Part shown: positions 7,947 through 14,854 of the stretch, piece after piece
Layout of the letters: every line of letters begins with the position of its first letter
Numbering within the stretch: position 1 is the stretch's first letter
From: WHTB01 sp050699035
GTDB lineage: Bacteria; Actinomycetota; Actinomycetes; Propionibacteriales; Nocardioidaceae
NCBI GenBank assembly: GCA_050699035.1
Contig: JBOHDE010000072.1
Span: 1 to 17,053 of the forward strand
Direction: 5' to 3'
Length of the DNA: 17,053 bases
Made by a program: the position numbers and the translations under genes
The notes under the pieces: generated by a model
What the model saw: only the letters and a program-made list of their open reading frames with translations
What the model was told of the DNA's origin: nothing
The model's database searches: none

Positions 7947-7968
7947 GCAAGGTAACGCACCCCGACAA
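7941..7968 (-). promoter_or_regulatory. Candidate promoter of the CoA-transferase operon
   Basis: On the minus strand a -35-like TTGTCG (7968-7963) is followed after 16 nt by a -10-like TATGGT (7946-7941). The predicted transcript start near 7934 leaves a short leader holding the AGGAGG. The -10 is inside the operator. Matches are by eye. Confidence 0.55.
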
Positions 7969-7993
7969 AGTCGGCCACGGCGCCGCGGACCGT

Positions 7994-8023
7994 TTGACCG
8001 GTGAGGGTCGACCACAATATGGT
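7994..8023 (+). promoter_or_regulatory. Candidate promoter of the aminotransferase gene
   Basis: A -35-like TTGACC (7994-7999) is followed after 18 nt by TATGGT (8018-8023) as -10. The predicted start near 8030 gives a leader of about 20 nt before GTG 8050. As on the opposite strand, the -10 is the left half of the operator. Confidence 0.55.
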
Positions 8024-8032
8024 CTTACCAAA
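8018..8032. promoter_or_regulatory. GntR operator at the aminotransferase promoter
   Basis: TATGGTCTTACCAAA, identical over 15 bp to the inverted copy at 7932-7946. The two centres are 86 bp apart (about eight helical turns). It ends 17 nt before the GTG start of the aminotransferase and overlaps the presumed -10 box and transcription start. Confidence 0.8.
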
Positions 8033-8049
8033 CGACGATCGGAGCATCC

Positions 8050-9390
8050 GTGAGCGTTCGTACCAGCGCCACCTCCAGCACCACTCCGGCGGCACCGGAG
8101 TGGAACGGTCCCGGTCGCACCCTGCAACAGCGCGCCGTCGAGCTCTTCCCCCCGGCGGCGGCCCGCCACACCGACCTTGCCGTGGTAGCCGCCAAGGGCG
8201 CGACGCTGTGGACCGAGACAGGTGAGGAGATCCTCGACTTCGCCAGCGGAGTCGCAGTGACCAACGTGGGTCACGGCCACCCGGAGGTGATCGCGGCCGT
8301 GCGCGCACAGCTCGACGTCCTCGTGCACGCCGGTCACAACATCGCCCTGTACCCGCCGTACGTCGAGCTCGCCGAACGTCTCGTCGGCATCGTCGGTCCC
8401 GGCCACAAGGTGTTCTACGCGAACAGCGGCGCCGAGGCCCTGGAGGCCGGCATCAAGCTGGCGCTCCGGGTCAGCGGGCGCACCGGCCTGGTCGCCTTCA
8501 AACAGGGCTTCCACGGCCGGACTCTCGCGACCACCGCCCTGTCCGCATCGTCGTCGGCCTACCGCGCCGGGTATCTGGGGGTGCTGCCGACCGTTCACCA
8601 CGTCGACTTCCCCGCTCCGTTCGCCAACGACCGGACCGAGGAGGAGGAGGTACGGCGCTGCCTCGCCGAGCTCGACGAGCTGTTCAAGCTCGTGGTCCCG
8701 GCCGACGAGGTCGCCGCGATCGTGATCGAGCCGTTCCAGGGGGAGGGTGGCTACCGTCCCGCGCCGCCCGCCTTCCTCGAGGGGCTGCGCGAACGCGCCG
8801 ACGAGCACGGGATCGCGTTGGTCTACGACGAGATCCAGTCCGGTTGTGGCCGGACCGGCACGATGTTCGCGTACGAACACAGCAGGGTGGCCCCCGACAT
8901 CCTCGTCTTGGCCAAGGGCATCGCCAACGGCTTCCCGCTGTCGGTACTGCTGGCGAGGTCGGACCTGATGGACCGTTGGCCGGCCGGCGCGCACGGCGGC
9001 ACGTTCGGCGGCAACGCGGTGGCGTGCGCGGCCGCGCTGGCGGTGCTGGACGTCCTCGAGCAGGGTGCGCTGGACAACGCGCGTCGGGTCGGGGCTGAGC
9101 TGTCGGCAGGCCTCGAGCAAATCGCCCGAGGACTGCCGCTGCGCAGCGAGGTCCGCGGCGCCGGCATGATGATCGGGATCGAGCTGCGCCACCCCGACCA
9201 CAGTCCGGCTGCTGACGTGGTCGCCGACGCCCGACGGATCGCGCTCGAAGCTGGTCTCCTGGTTCTCTCCTGTGGCGTCGAGAAGAACGTGTTGCGCCTC
9301 ATGCCGCCGACCACGCTGACCTCCGCCGAGGCCGACACCGCACTCGCCATCCTCGCCACCGCACTTCCCGAAGCAGCAGCTGCGCGCTGA
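8050..9390 (+). CDS. Class III PLP-dependent aminotransferase (GABA/omega-amino acid transaminase-like)
   Basis: The protein is 446 residues with a GTG start at 8050 and GGAG five nt upstream (8041-8044). The whole fold-type I class III signature is visible: ANSGAEALEAGIKLA (124-138) binding PLP phosphate, GFHGRT (153-158), EPFQGEGGY (227-235), YDEIQSGCGRTG (259-270) with D260 for the pyridine nitrogen, K289 in LAKGIANGFPLS as the Schiff-base lysine, and GGTFGGNAVACAAAL (316-330). Members of this class move a terminal amino group from GABA, beta-alanine, 5-aminovalerate or similar compounds to 2-oxoglutarate or pyruvate, leaving a semialdehyde. The exact donor cannot be read here. It is transcribed alone, divergent from the CoA-transferase, under a mirrored operator. 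The ALDH at 3119-4570 is the obvious partner for the semialdehyde product. Confidence 0.93.
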   Translation: MSVRTSATSSTTPAAPEWNGPGRTLQQRAVELFPPAAARHTDLAVVAAKGATLWTETGEEILDFASGVAVTNVGHGHPEVIAAVRAQLDVLVHAGHNIALYPPYVELAERLVGIVGPGHKVFYANSGAEALEAGIKLALRVSGRTGLVAFKQGFHGRTLATTALSASSSAYRAGYLGVLPTVHHVDFPAPFANDRTEEEEVRRCLAELDELFKLVVPADEVAAIVIEPFQGEGGYRPAPPAFLEGLRERADEHGIALVYDEIQSGCGRTGTMFAYEHSRVAPDILVLAKGIANGFPLSVLLARSDLMDRWPAGAHGGTFGGNAVACAAALAVLDVLEQGALDNARRVGAELSAGLEQIARGLPLRSEVRGAGMMIGIELRHPDHSPAADVVADARRIALEAGLLVLSCGVEKNVLRLMPPTTLTSAEADTALAILATALPEAAAAR

Positions 9391-9436
9391 CTCGTCAGAA
9401 GCGGCGTCGCCGTTGAGCCTGCCTCTTGGCGGCGGC

Positions 9437-10849
9437 CTATGCGGCCGACAGGTTCGGCAGCCAGGTGGCGATGTCGGGAACGAGGAAGATCACGGCGACG
9501 ATGGCCACGTCGGCGAGGTAGAACGGGATGAGGCCACGGAACACTTCCTCGACCTCGAGCCCCGGGACGGTTCCGGCAGCGACGTAGGCGTTCATGCCGA
9601 CCGGCGGGGTGATCATGCCGAGCTCGATCAGCTTGACGACCAAGATCCCCAACCAGATGCCGTCGAAGCCGAGGTCGACGATCGGTTGGTACACCAGGGG
9701 AACCGTGATGACGAGGAGCGAGATCGAGTCCAGGAACATGCCGCCCGGCACCAGCACGATCAGCAGCAGGATCACCGTGAGGCTCGGCGGGATCGACAGT
9801 CCGACGACGAGCTCGGAGAGTGCGGACGGCACCCCTGCTGACACCAGGAAGAACGAGAAGATTCCTGCGCCGACCAGGATCAGGAAGATCATCGAGTTCA
9901 ATGACGCCGTCTCCTTCAACGCCGTCAGGAGGTTCGTACGCAGTGTCTTCGGTCGGGTGGCGTACTGAGAGCAGATCAAGACGAACGCGGCGAAAGCTCC
10001 GACCGCCGCCGACTCGGTCGGCGTGAACACGCCCGAGTAGATGCCCCCGATGACGACGGCGAAGAGGACGGTGACCCCGAGCAGGGCGCGGGTGACGGAG
10101 CCGAAGGTCAGCGACACACCGACCTCGCCGCTGGCGGGGGCAGGTGTGTCAACGGAGGTGGCAGCGGCACCCTGCGACGGGTCGGGCCCGCTGCGGAGTG
10201 CGAGCCTGAGGTGTTCCTCGTTGTCGTGGGAGACGAGGGCCGGATTGCGCCAGGAGCGGTACCCGATCGCCCCCGCCAGGATCATCGCGGAGACGATCCC
10301 CGGCACGATGCCGGCGATCAGCAGGGCGCCGATCGACTCGCCGGTGATGACTCCATAGAGGACGAGGATGATGCTCGGCGGGATCAGCACGGCGAGGGTC
10401 CCGGATGCGGCGACGGTGGCCGAGGCGAACGAGCGAAGGTACCCGTGTCGCATCATCTCGGTGATGCAGGTCCGGCCGAGCGTGGCCACCGTGGCGAGGC
10501 TCGAACCACTGATCGCACCGAACCCGGCGGACGCGAACACCGTCGCCATCCCGAGGCTGCCCGGCACCCTTCGCAGCAGCTTGCTCGCGATCGCGAAAAG
10601 CTGCTCGGCGATCCCGCTGTAGAGCGTCAGCATCCCCATCAGGACGAACATGGGGACGACGATCAGGGATCCTTTCGCGACCGCCGAGTAGGACGTCCCC
10701 GCGATCACGCTGCTGGTGACGCTGGCGCCGTCCAGCAGGATCAGGCCGAGGATGCCACTGGTGGCCAGCGAGATCGCCACCGAGACGCCGACCAGCAGGA
10801 GCCCGAGCAGGACGACGAGCGCGACAGCCACAACCGGGGCGGTTTCCAT
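9437..10849 (-). CDS. dctM: TRAP transporter large permease subunit (DctM family)
   Basis: The protein is 470 residues with an ATG start at 10849 and AGGAG eight nt upstream. It is strongly hydrophobic with about 12 membrane segments. Family marks include GFGAISGSSLATVATLG (109-125), LIPPSIILVLYG (155-166) and GGIYSGVFTPTESAAVGAFA (268-287), an inverted-repeat fold feature. The DctM subunit forms the ion-driven elevator pathway for an organic acid delivered by DctP. A hydrophilic stretch of about 55 residues (198-252) in the middle makes the protein somewhat longer than many DctM proteins of about 425-430 residues. It follows dctQ after 30 nt. It converges on the aminotransferase gene with a 46-bp gap in which no strong terminator was found. 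Confidence 0.93.
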   Translation of the reverse strand: METAPVVAVALVVLLGLLLVGVSVAISLATSGILGLILLDGASVTSSVIAGTSYSAVAKGSLIVVPMFVLMGMLTLYSGIAEQLFAIASKLLRRVPGSLGMATVFASAGFGAISGSSLATVATLGRTCITEMMRHGYLRSFASATVAASGTLAVLIPPSIILVLYGVITGESIGALLIAGIVPGIVSAMILAGAIGYRSWRNPALVSHDNEEHLRLALRSGPDPSQGAAATSVDTPAPASGEVGVSLTFGSVTRALLGVTVLFAVVIGGIYSGVFTPTESAAVGAFAAFVLICSQYATRPKTLRTNLLTALKETASLNSMIFLILVGAGIFSFFLVSAGVPSALSELVVGLSIPPSLTVILLLIVLVPGGMFLDSISLLVITVPLVYQPIVDLGFDGIWLGILVVKLIELGMITPPVGMNAYVAAGTVPGLEVEEVFRGLIPFYLADVAIVAVIFLVPDIATWLPNLSAA

Positions 10850-10879
10850 CTGTGGTTCTCCTGGAGTGGTGGGGTCGGG

Positions 10880-11446
10880 TCAGATCAGTGGCGCGACATC
10901 GGCGCCCGGGTCTTCCACGGCTGGACCGGGGCCCTTCCCCAACGCCGCGCGGGTGTCGTCGATCAGCCGGATGACCAGCTCGAGCAGGTAGGCGGCGAGC
11001 CCGACCGCGATCGCGATCCGAGCCGGCCACACCGGGACCCGCACCAGCCCGAAGCGGAACTCCCGGACCTCGAACGAGGCCAGGGCGCGGTCGGCGGTGA
11101 CCAACACCATCCAGCCGACGACGACCACCACGAGAAGCAGGCCGAGGCCGTTGACCACGGCGGCCACCCGGGTCGGCAACCGGCGCACCAGCAGCGTCAT
11201 CGTCACGTGGGCGCCGCGCCGCTCCGCGAAGCCCAGCCCGAGAAAGACGATCACCACCATCATCACCTCGCCGAGCTCGACGACGCCTTTGACGGACTGT
11301 CCGGCCAGCGTGCGCCGCGTGACGTCGGCGACGATCGCGACCAGCATGACGGCGATGCTGAGGACGGCGAGGAACGCCAGCACCTGGGTCGTGGCATGGA
11401 TCGCCCGTCGCAGGGCACTTCCGCCCTGCACGACCTGACCGCTCAT
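10880..11446 (-). CDS. dctQ: TRAP transporter small permease subunit (DctQ family)
   Basis: The protein is 188 residues starting at ATG 11446, with GGAGG five nt upstream (11456-11452). It has four predicted membrane helices, at about 21-42, 60-77, 95-117 and 142-163. The middle section contains VELGEVMMVVIVFLGLGFAE and RRGAHVTMTLL, typical of DctQ. The C-terminus is a polar tail. DctQ clamps and stabilises the DctM subunit in the membrane. It lies 25 nt after dctP and 30 nt before dctM, so the three genes form one transcription unit. Confidence 0.9.
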   Translation of the reverse strand: MSGQVVQGGSALRRAIHATTQVLAFLAVLSIAVMLVAIVADVTRRTLAGQSVKGVVELGEVMMVVIVFLGLGFAERRGAHVTMTLLVRRLPTRVAAVVNGLGLLLVVVVVGWMVLVTADRALASFEVREFRFGLVRVPVWPARIAIAVGLAAYLLELVIRLIDDTRAALGKGPGPAVEDPGADVAPLI

Positions 11447-11471
11447 CGTCGCCTCCGCCTCGTGCTCGACG

Positions 11472-12617
11472 TTACTGGCGCGCCGCGCAGCGCTTCATCG
11501 CGGACTCGTAGCTCGAGTCGGCCTCGTACTTCTCGAGCGCACTCGTGTACGCCTCGTAGAACGCTTCCGGGTCGGCGTCCGGGTTGGCCGCGCTGACGTC
11601 CTTCGCCCAGATCTTCTTGACCGCTGGACCCGCCTCGGCACGCCAGTCCTCCGTCGCCGACTCGTCGAGAACGGTCACATCTCCCCCGGCGTCCAGCAGC
11701 TCGTCACACGCCTTGACCTCGAGCTTCGCGAGCGACTCGAGGTACTGGTCGAGATACTTCTCACTCACCTCGGTGATCGCCTGCTTGATGTCTTCGGGCA
11801 TGCTCTCCCAGGTCTGGAGGCTGATCACGTTGGCCGTCACGGCGTAGTTGCCGAAGTTGATGTCGACGAAGTGGGGGGACACCTCCTGGTAGTCCCGGTC
11901 CGCCGCGATGTCGAGGGACGCCCCCGACGTGCCGTCGAGCACGCCGCGTTGCAGTGCCTCGTACACCTCACCTTGGGCGAGGCCGACCGCGCTCGAACCG
12001 GCGATCTCGAGGGCCTCCGACACGTACCCGTAGCCCCGGATCTTCTTGCCATCAAGGTCGTCGAGGCTCTCCGCCGGCTCCTTCATCGCGACGATGTTAG
12101 GTGGCACTGGCGCCCAGGTCACCACATGGACGCCTTGCGCCTCCCACTCCTGGCGGAGCGCCTCGTTGTTCTCGTAGAGGTCGACGAACGCCCGGCCCTG
12201 AGCCTCGGCGTTCTCGGTCACGAAGGGCACGCCGGCGACGTTGGACAGCGGCAGCTCGGCGGGGTAGTACGCCCCGGCGATGTAACCCATGTCAGCGCGC
12301 CCGTCGGCCACGCCGGTGAGGGTCTCGGCGCCGCTGAGCAACCCCTCCTGGTAGAAGAACTTGATCTTGACCCGGCCGTCGGTCGCCTCCTCCACGTCCT
12401 TCGCCCACTGCTTCGAGGCGACGGCCTCGGCGGCGGCCGGCACGTTGTAGGACGCGAACTTCAGCTCATAGGTGTCGCCGCCCGCCCCGGCCGAACCCCC
12501 GCAGGAGGCGAGGACGAGCATGGCCGGCAACAGCGCAGCGGGCACGAAGCGCTTCCTGAACGCGGGCCTCACCTCACGTGGACCTGGTCGGTCAGAAGTC
12601 TGCACACTGGACTGCAC
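11472..12617 (-). CDS. dctP: TRAP transporter substrate-binding lipoprotein (DctP family)
   Basis: The protein is 381 residues. GTG 12617 was chosen because AAGGAG lies five nt upstream (12628-12623). The ATG at 12680 would add 21 residues without a ribosome site. A signal peptide follows: RKR at 21-23, a hydrophobic core, and the lipobox LASC with C39 as the lipidated residue, then a short Gly/Ser linker. The mature part shows DctP features: GRVKIKFFYQEGLLSGAETL, LDDLDGKKIRGYGYV (with the Arg that usually pairs with the ligand carboxylate) and GEVYEALQRGVLDGTSGA. This makes it the extracytoplasmic receptor for an organic acid. It is divergent from the amidase gene, with a putative operator between them, so uptake and amide hydrolysis may respond to the same signal. 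Confidence 0.93.
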   Translation of the reverse strand: MQSSVQTSDRPGPREVRPAFRKRFVPAALLPAMLVLASCGGSAGAGGDTYELKFASYNVPAAAEAVASKQWAKDVEEATDGRVKIKFFYQEGLLSGAETLTGVADGRADMGYIAGAYYPAELPLSNVAGVPFVTENAEAQGRAFVDLYENNEALRQEWEAQGVHVVTWAPVPPNIVAMKEPAESLDDLDGKKIRGYGYVSEALEIAGSSAVGLAQGEVYEALQRGVLDGTSGASLDIAADRDYQEVSPHFVDINFGNYAVTANVISLQTWESMPEDIKQAITEVSEKYLDQYLESLAKLEVKACDELLDAGGDVTVLDESATEDWRAEAGPAVKKIWAKDVSAANPDADPEAFYEAYTSALEKYEADSSYESAMKRCAARQ

Positions 12618-12622
12618 CCTGT

Positions 12623-12628
12623 CTCCTT
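12623..12628 (-). promoter_or_regulatory. Ribosome binding site fixing the dctP start
   Basis: AAGGAG on the minus strand, five nt before GTG 12617. It supports the shorter lipoprotein over a start at ATG 12680. Confidence 0.7.
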
Positions 12629-12679
12629 CGCTGGTCCGCGGAACCTGGCAGCCGCTTGCCCGCCCTGTCCCGCTGCTCA

Positions 12680-12708
12680 TTGACCGTATGGCCTGACCAA
12701 TCTACTCT
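12680..12708 (+). promoter_or_regulatory. Candidate promoter of the amidase gene
   Basis: TTGACC (12680-12685) as -35, a 17-nt spacer, then TACTCT (12703-12708) as -10. The spacer holds the operator-like palindrome. The predicted start near 12715 leaves a leader of about 32 nt. Confidence 0.55.
12687..12701. promoter_or_regulatory. Putative GntR operator between dctP and the amidase gene
   Basis: TATGGCCTGACCAAT matches the island consensus TATGGTCTTACCAAA at 12 of 15 positions, with TGGC/ACCA half-sites. It lies between the -35 and -10 of the amidase promoter. It is also just downstream of, and overlapping, the -10 of a possible dctP promoter, so one bound dimer could control both directions. 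Confidence 0.55.
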
Positions 12709-12727
12709 ATGACCATGCTTTTGTCTC
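12699..12727 (-). promoter_or_regulatory. Weak candidate promoter of the dctPQM operon
   Basis: On the minus strand GAGACA (12727-12722) and TAGATT (12704-12699) are separated by 17 nt. The predicted start near 12692 gives a leader of about 75 nt. The -35 matches TTGACA at four of six positions, so this is tentative. Confidence 0.35.
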
Positions 12728-12736
12728 GTCATCGTT

Positions 12737-12741
12737 GGAGG
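12737..12741 (+). promoter_or_regulatory. Ribosome binding site fixing the amidase start
   Basis: GGAGG five nt before ATG 12747. It favours this ATG over the in-frame TTG at 12735, which overlaps the site itself. Confidence 0.75.
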
Positions 12742-12746
12742 GTCGC

Positions 12747-14084
12747 ATGACCACCGTGGATCGCTCAACCGAAGCCCAGGCGACTCGACCCGTCGAACCG
12801 TTCACGCTCACGGCCATCGCCGGCAAGGAGCTGATGGCCGCGGGATCGCTGACCTCCGAGGAGTGGGTCGAGTCCTGCCTCGAGCGGATCGAGAACGACG
12901 AGGAGACCGTCCAAGCGTGGTCGTACGTCGACCGAGAAGGCGCCCTCGCGCAGGCCCGCGAGCGCGACCGCACGCCCGGCGCGGGTCCACTCCACGGCAT
13001 CCCGGTGGGCATCAAGGACATCGTCGACACCGCCGACATGCCGACGTTGCTCGGGGAGCCGGAGATCTACGCCGGTCGACGGCCTGACACCGACGCCACC
13101 CTCGTCCGCAACCTGCGCGCCGCCGGCGCGGTGATCGTCGGCAAGACCGCGCCGTCGAAGCACACCATCATGCTGCCCGGCAAGACCCGCAACCCGCACG
13201 ACCCGACCAAGACGCCCGGCGCATCGTCGAGCGGGTCAGCCGCGGCGGTGGCCGACCTGATGGTCCCGCTGACCGTCTGCTCCCAGACCGCCGGCTCCAT
13301 CTTGCGGCCGGCGACCTACTGCGGCGTCGTCGGCTTCAAGCCGACGAAAGACACCGTCGTGTACGACGGCACGCGCACCTACTCCCCCCATCTCGACACG
13401 ATCGGAAGCATGGGGCGGTCGGTGCCTGACGCGGCGCTGCTGATCGCCGGCATGACCGGAGACGACAGCTTCGGGCAGCTCACGCAGCACCAGGGCGACC
13501 TTCGGGTGGGGCTCTACCGCACGCCGTACTACGGACAGGCGGAGACGTACGTACAAGCGCACTACGAGGAGTCGGTGGACGCGTTGACCGCCGCCGGGGT
13601 GACGGTCACCGAGGCGGAGATGCCGACAGAGTTCGACGACCTCAGTGAGCTGCAGGACGTGATCATGTCCTACGACCTCGACAAGGTGTTCGCCGAACAC
13701 CGTCGAGACCACTTCGACCTGCTGGACCCGGAGCTCATCGCCTACTGCGACAAGGGCTCCAAGGTCACCGAGTCGCAGTACCAGGCAGCCCTCGACCACG
13801 CCGAGATGTGCCGCGGCATGCTCGACGGCGCCCTGGGCGACATCGACATCCTGGTGCTTCCGTCCACCCTCACCGAGGCGCCACCCATCACCACGACCGG
13901 CACCTCGGAGTTCATCCGGATCTGGACCTTCCTCCACACGCCGGCGATCAACCTGCCGACCTCGCTGTCGCCGGCCGGTCTGCCGATCAGCGTCCAGCTC
14001 GTTGGCCGGATGCAATCCGACCGCGAGTTCCTCGCCATGGCCGCTCGGGTGGACGAGATCCTCGGCCGGCCGGTGAGCCGCTGA
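12747..14084 (+). CDS. Amidase-signature family hydrolase (malonamidase/Asp-tRNA amidase GatA-like fold)
   Basis: The protein is 445 residues from ATG 12747 (GGAGG five nt upstream). The Ser-cisSer-Lys triad is intact: K90 in GIPVGIKDIVDT, the cis-Ser in TPGASSSGSAAAVA (S160 by position) and the nucleophile S184 in CSQTAGSILRPATYCGVVGFKP. The 24-residue spacing between the two serines is that of the family. The QTAGS version of the signature resembles malonamidase E2-type enzymes more than GatA, and there are no gatB/gatC partners nearby, so a catabolic amide hydrolase is more likely than a tRNA amidotransferase subunit. No signal peptide is seen, so it acts in the cytoplasm on an imported amide. 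It is transcribed alone, divergent from dctP, with an operator-like site inside its promoter. It converges on regulator 2 with a 12-bp gap. Confidence 0.92.
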   Translation: MTTVDRSTEAQATRPVEPFTLTAIAGKELMAAGSLTSEEWVESCLERIENDEETVQAWSYVDREGALAQARERDRTPGAGPLHGIPVGIKDIVDTADMPTLLGEPEIYAGRRPDTDATLVRNLRAAGAVIVGKTAPSKHTIMLPGKTRNPHDPTKTPGASSSGSAAAVADLMVPLTVCSQTAGSILRPATYCGVVGFKPTKDTVVYDGTRTYSPHLDTIGSMGRSVPDAALLIAGMTGDDSFGQLTQHQGDLRVGLYRTPYYGQAETYVQAHYEESVDALTAAGVTVTEAEMPTEFDDLSELQDVIMSYDLDKVFAEHRRDHFDLLDPELIAYCDKGSKVTESQYQAALDHAEMCRGMLDGALGDIDILVLPSTLTEAPPITTTGTSEFIRIWTFLHTPAINLPTSLSPAGLPISVQLVGRMQSDREFLAMAARVDEILGRPVSR

Positions 14085-14100
14085 GGAGCCGCCGGCTCAC
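14073..14100. terminator. Candidate bidirectional terminator between the amidase and regulator 2 genes
   Basis: A perfect 8-bp inverted repeat, GTGAGCCG (14073-14080) and CGGCTCAC (14093-14100), encloses a 12-nt loop. It includes both stop codons, the amidase TGA at 14082-14084 and the regulator TGA at 14099-14097. A shorter alternative stem (GAGCC/GGCTC at 14086-14098) shares the right arm. There is no T-tract. Confidence 0.45.
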
Positions 14101-14843
14101 GACGAGTGCGGCGCCTCTCCGGTCGCGGGCTGGTCGATCCCGAGGGAGTCGTAGAACCCTTCGATGTGGCGGCGCATCAGCGCAGCCGCCAGGTCTACGT
14201 CCCCGGCGCGCACGGCCTCGAAGATCTCGACGTGCTCGGTGACCAACGCTTCCTGCCGGTTCGGCCACTCGCGGTCATCGGCGAAGGCCTCGTCCATCGG
14301 ACGGCGTACCGACTCACGAAGCGCCGCCATCAGGTCCGCGAGCAGGCTGTTGTCCGAGCCTCGGGCGAGCGCGACATGGAACTCCGTGTCGAGGTCGTGG
14401 AATGTCCCACGGTCGAGGCCAGGCTCGGACATCCGCTTCAGGGTGTCAGCCACGGTGGCGAGGTCGGCGTCATCGACCCGCTCGGCGAGGCGCCGAACAG
14501 ACTGCTCCTCGAGCGCCATCCGCACGCTCATGACCTCGGCCACGGTGTAGCTGGAGAGGGCGACATGGATGCCGAGCAGGTCGGCGAGTGCACGGCTGGG
14601 CTGTGCGGAGACGACCAGCTCCGACGTCGAACCGGGGCCGCTGCGCACGATCTCCATGGCTTGCAGGATCCGCATCGCCTCGCGGACGGACGGCCGACTG
14701 ACCTGGAGCTGCTCGCTGAGCTGACGCTCACCCGGGAGCCGGTCTCCCGGTCGGAGCCGGCCTGCGAAGATCTCGGCCTTGAGCCGGCGGACGACAAGCT
14801 CGTACGTCTTGGCCCGCTCAAGTGGCACCAGCCGGATACTCAT
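14097..14843 (-). CDS. FadR-subfamily GntR transcriptional regulator 2 (FCD domain), paralogue of regulator 1
   Basis: The protein is 248 residues from ATG 14843-14841. A longer frame of 18 more residues exists but would run through the operator and into the upstream gene. HTH domain about 7-72, with QLSEQLQVSRPSVREA identical to regulator 1; FCD domain about 85-232 with D152, H156, H204 and H226 as metal ligands, at exactly the same numbers as in regulator 1. By hand count about 59 of 65 HTH residues but only about 103 of 156 ligand-domain residues are identical between the two. A short polar tail follows. The operator overlaps its own start codon, so it is probably autoregulated. It is four nt downstream of the BASS-like gene and may also be read from that unit. 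Confidence 0.92.
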   Translation of the reverse strand: MSIRLVPLERAKTYELVVRRLKAEIFAGRLRPGDRLPGERQLSEQLQVSRPSVREAMRILQAMEIVRSGPGSTSELVVSAQPSRALADLLGIHVALSSYTVAEVMSVRMALEEQSVRRLAERVDDADLATVADTLKRMSEPGLDRGTFHDLDTEFHVALARGSDNSLLADLMAALRESVRRPMDEAFADDREWPNRQEALVTEHVEIFEAVRAGDVDLAAALMRRHIEGFYDSLGIDQPATGEAPHSS

Positions 14844-14854
14844 GGTCTTACCAT
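14842..14854. promoter_or_regulatory. GntR operator spanning the BASS-like stop and regulator 2 start
   Basis: ATGGTCTTACCAT, with the same 11-bp core (TGGTCTTACCA) as the two exact copies at the CoA-transferase/aminotransferase promoters; over 15 bp (14841-14855) it matches the consensus at 13. On the minus strand it contains the TAA stop of the BASS-like gene (14850-14848) and two bases of the regulator ATG (14843-14841). TATGGT (14855-14850) could be a -10 box. No good -35 was found. Confidence 0.75.

Noticed and set aside
7444..9201. A 585-codon open frame on the minus strand opposite the aminotransferase gene
   Set aside because: Its sequence is low-complexity Arg/Gly/Val-rich and has no family motifs, while the opposite strand encodes a complete aminotransferase with every catalytic motif. 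Long antisense frames are expected at this GC content.
9402..9412. CGGCGTCGCCG palindrome between the aminotransferase and dctM as a terminator
   Set aside because: The perfect form leaves a one-base loop, the usable stem is only four pairs, and no T-tract follows, so it is not distinguishable from chance in GC-rich DNA.
10211..11596. A 461-codon plus-strand frame opposite dctM, dctQ and the end of dctP
   Set aside because: The composition is an Asp/His/Arg/Gln-rich shadow of membrane-protein codons. The minus strand carries three well-recognised TRAP genes with ribosome sites.
12709..12716. TATGACCA/ATGGTC as a further operator next to the amidase promoter
   Set aside because: Only one half-site is present; the partner half at the correct three-base spacing is missing.
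12747..14084. The amidase as GatA of the tRNA amidotransferase
   Set aside because: No gatB or gatC nearby, the nucleophile motif is of the QTAGS type, and the gene sits under a catabolic operator.
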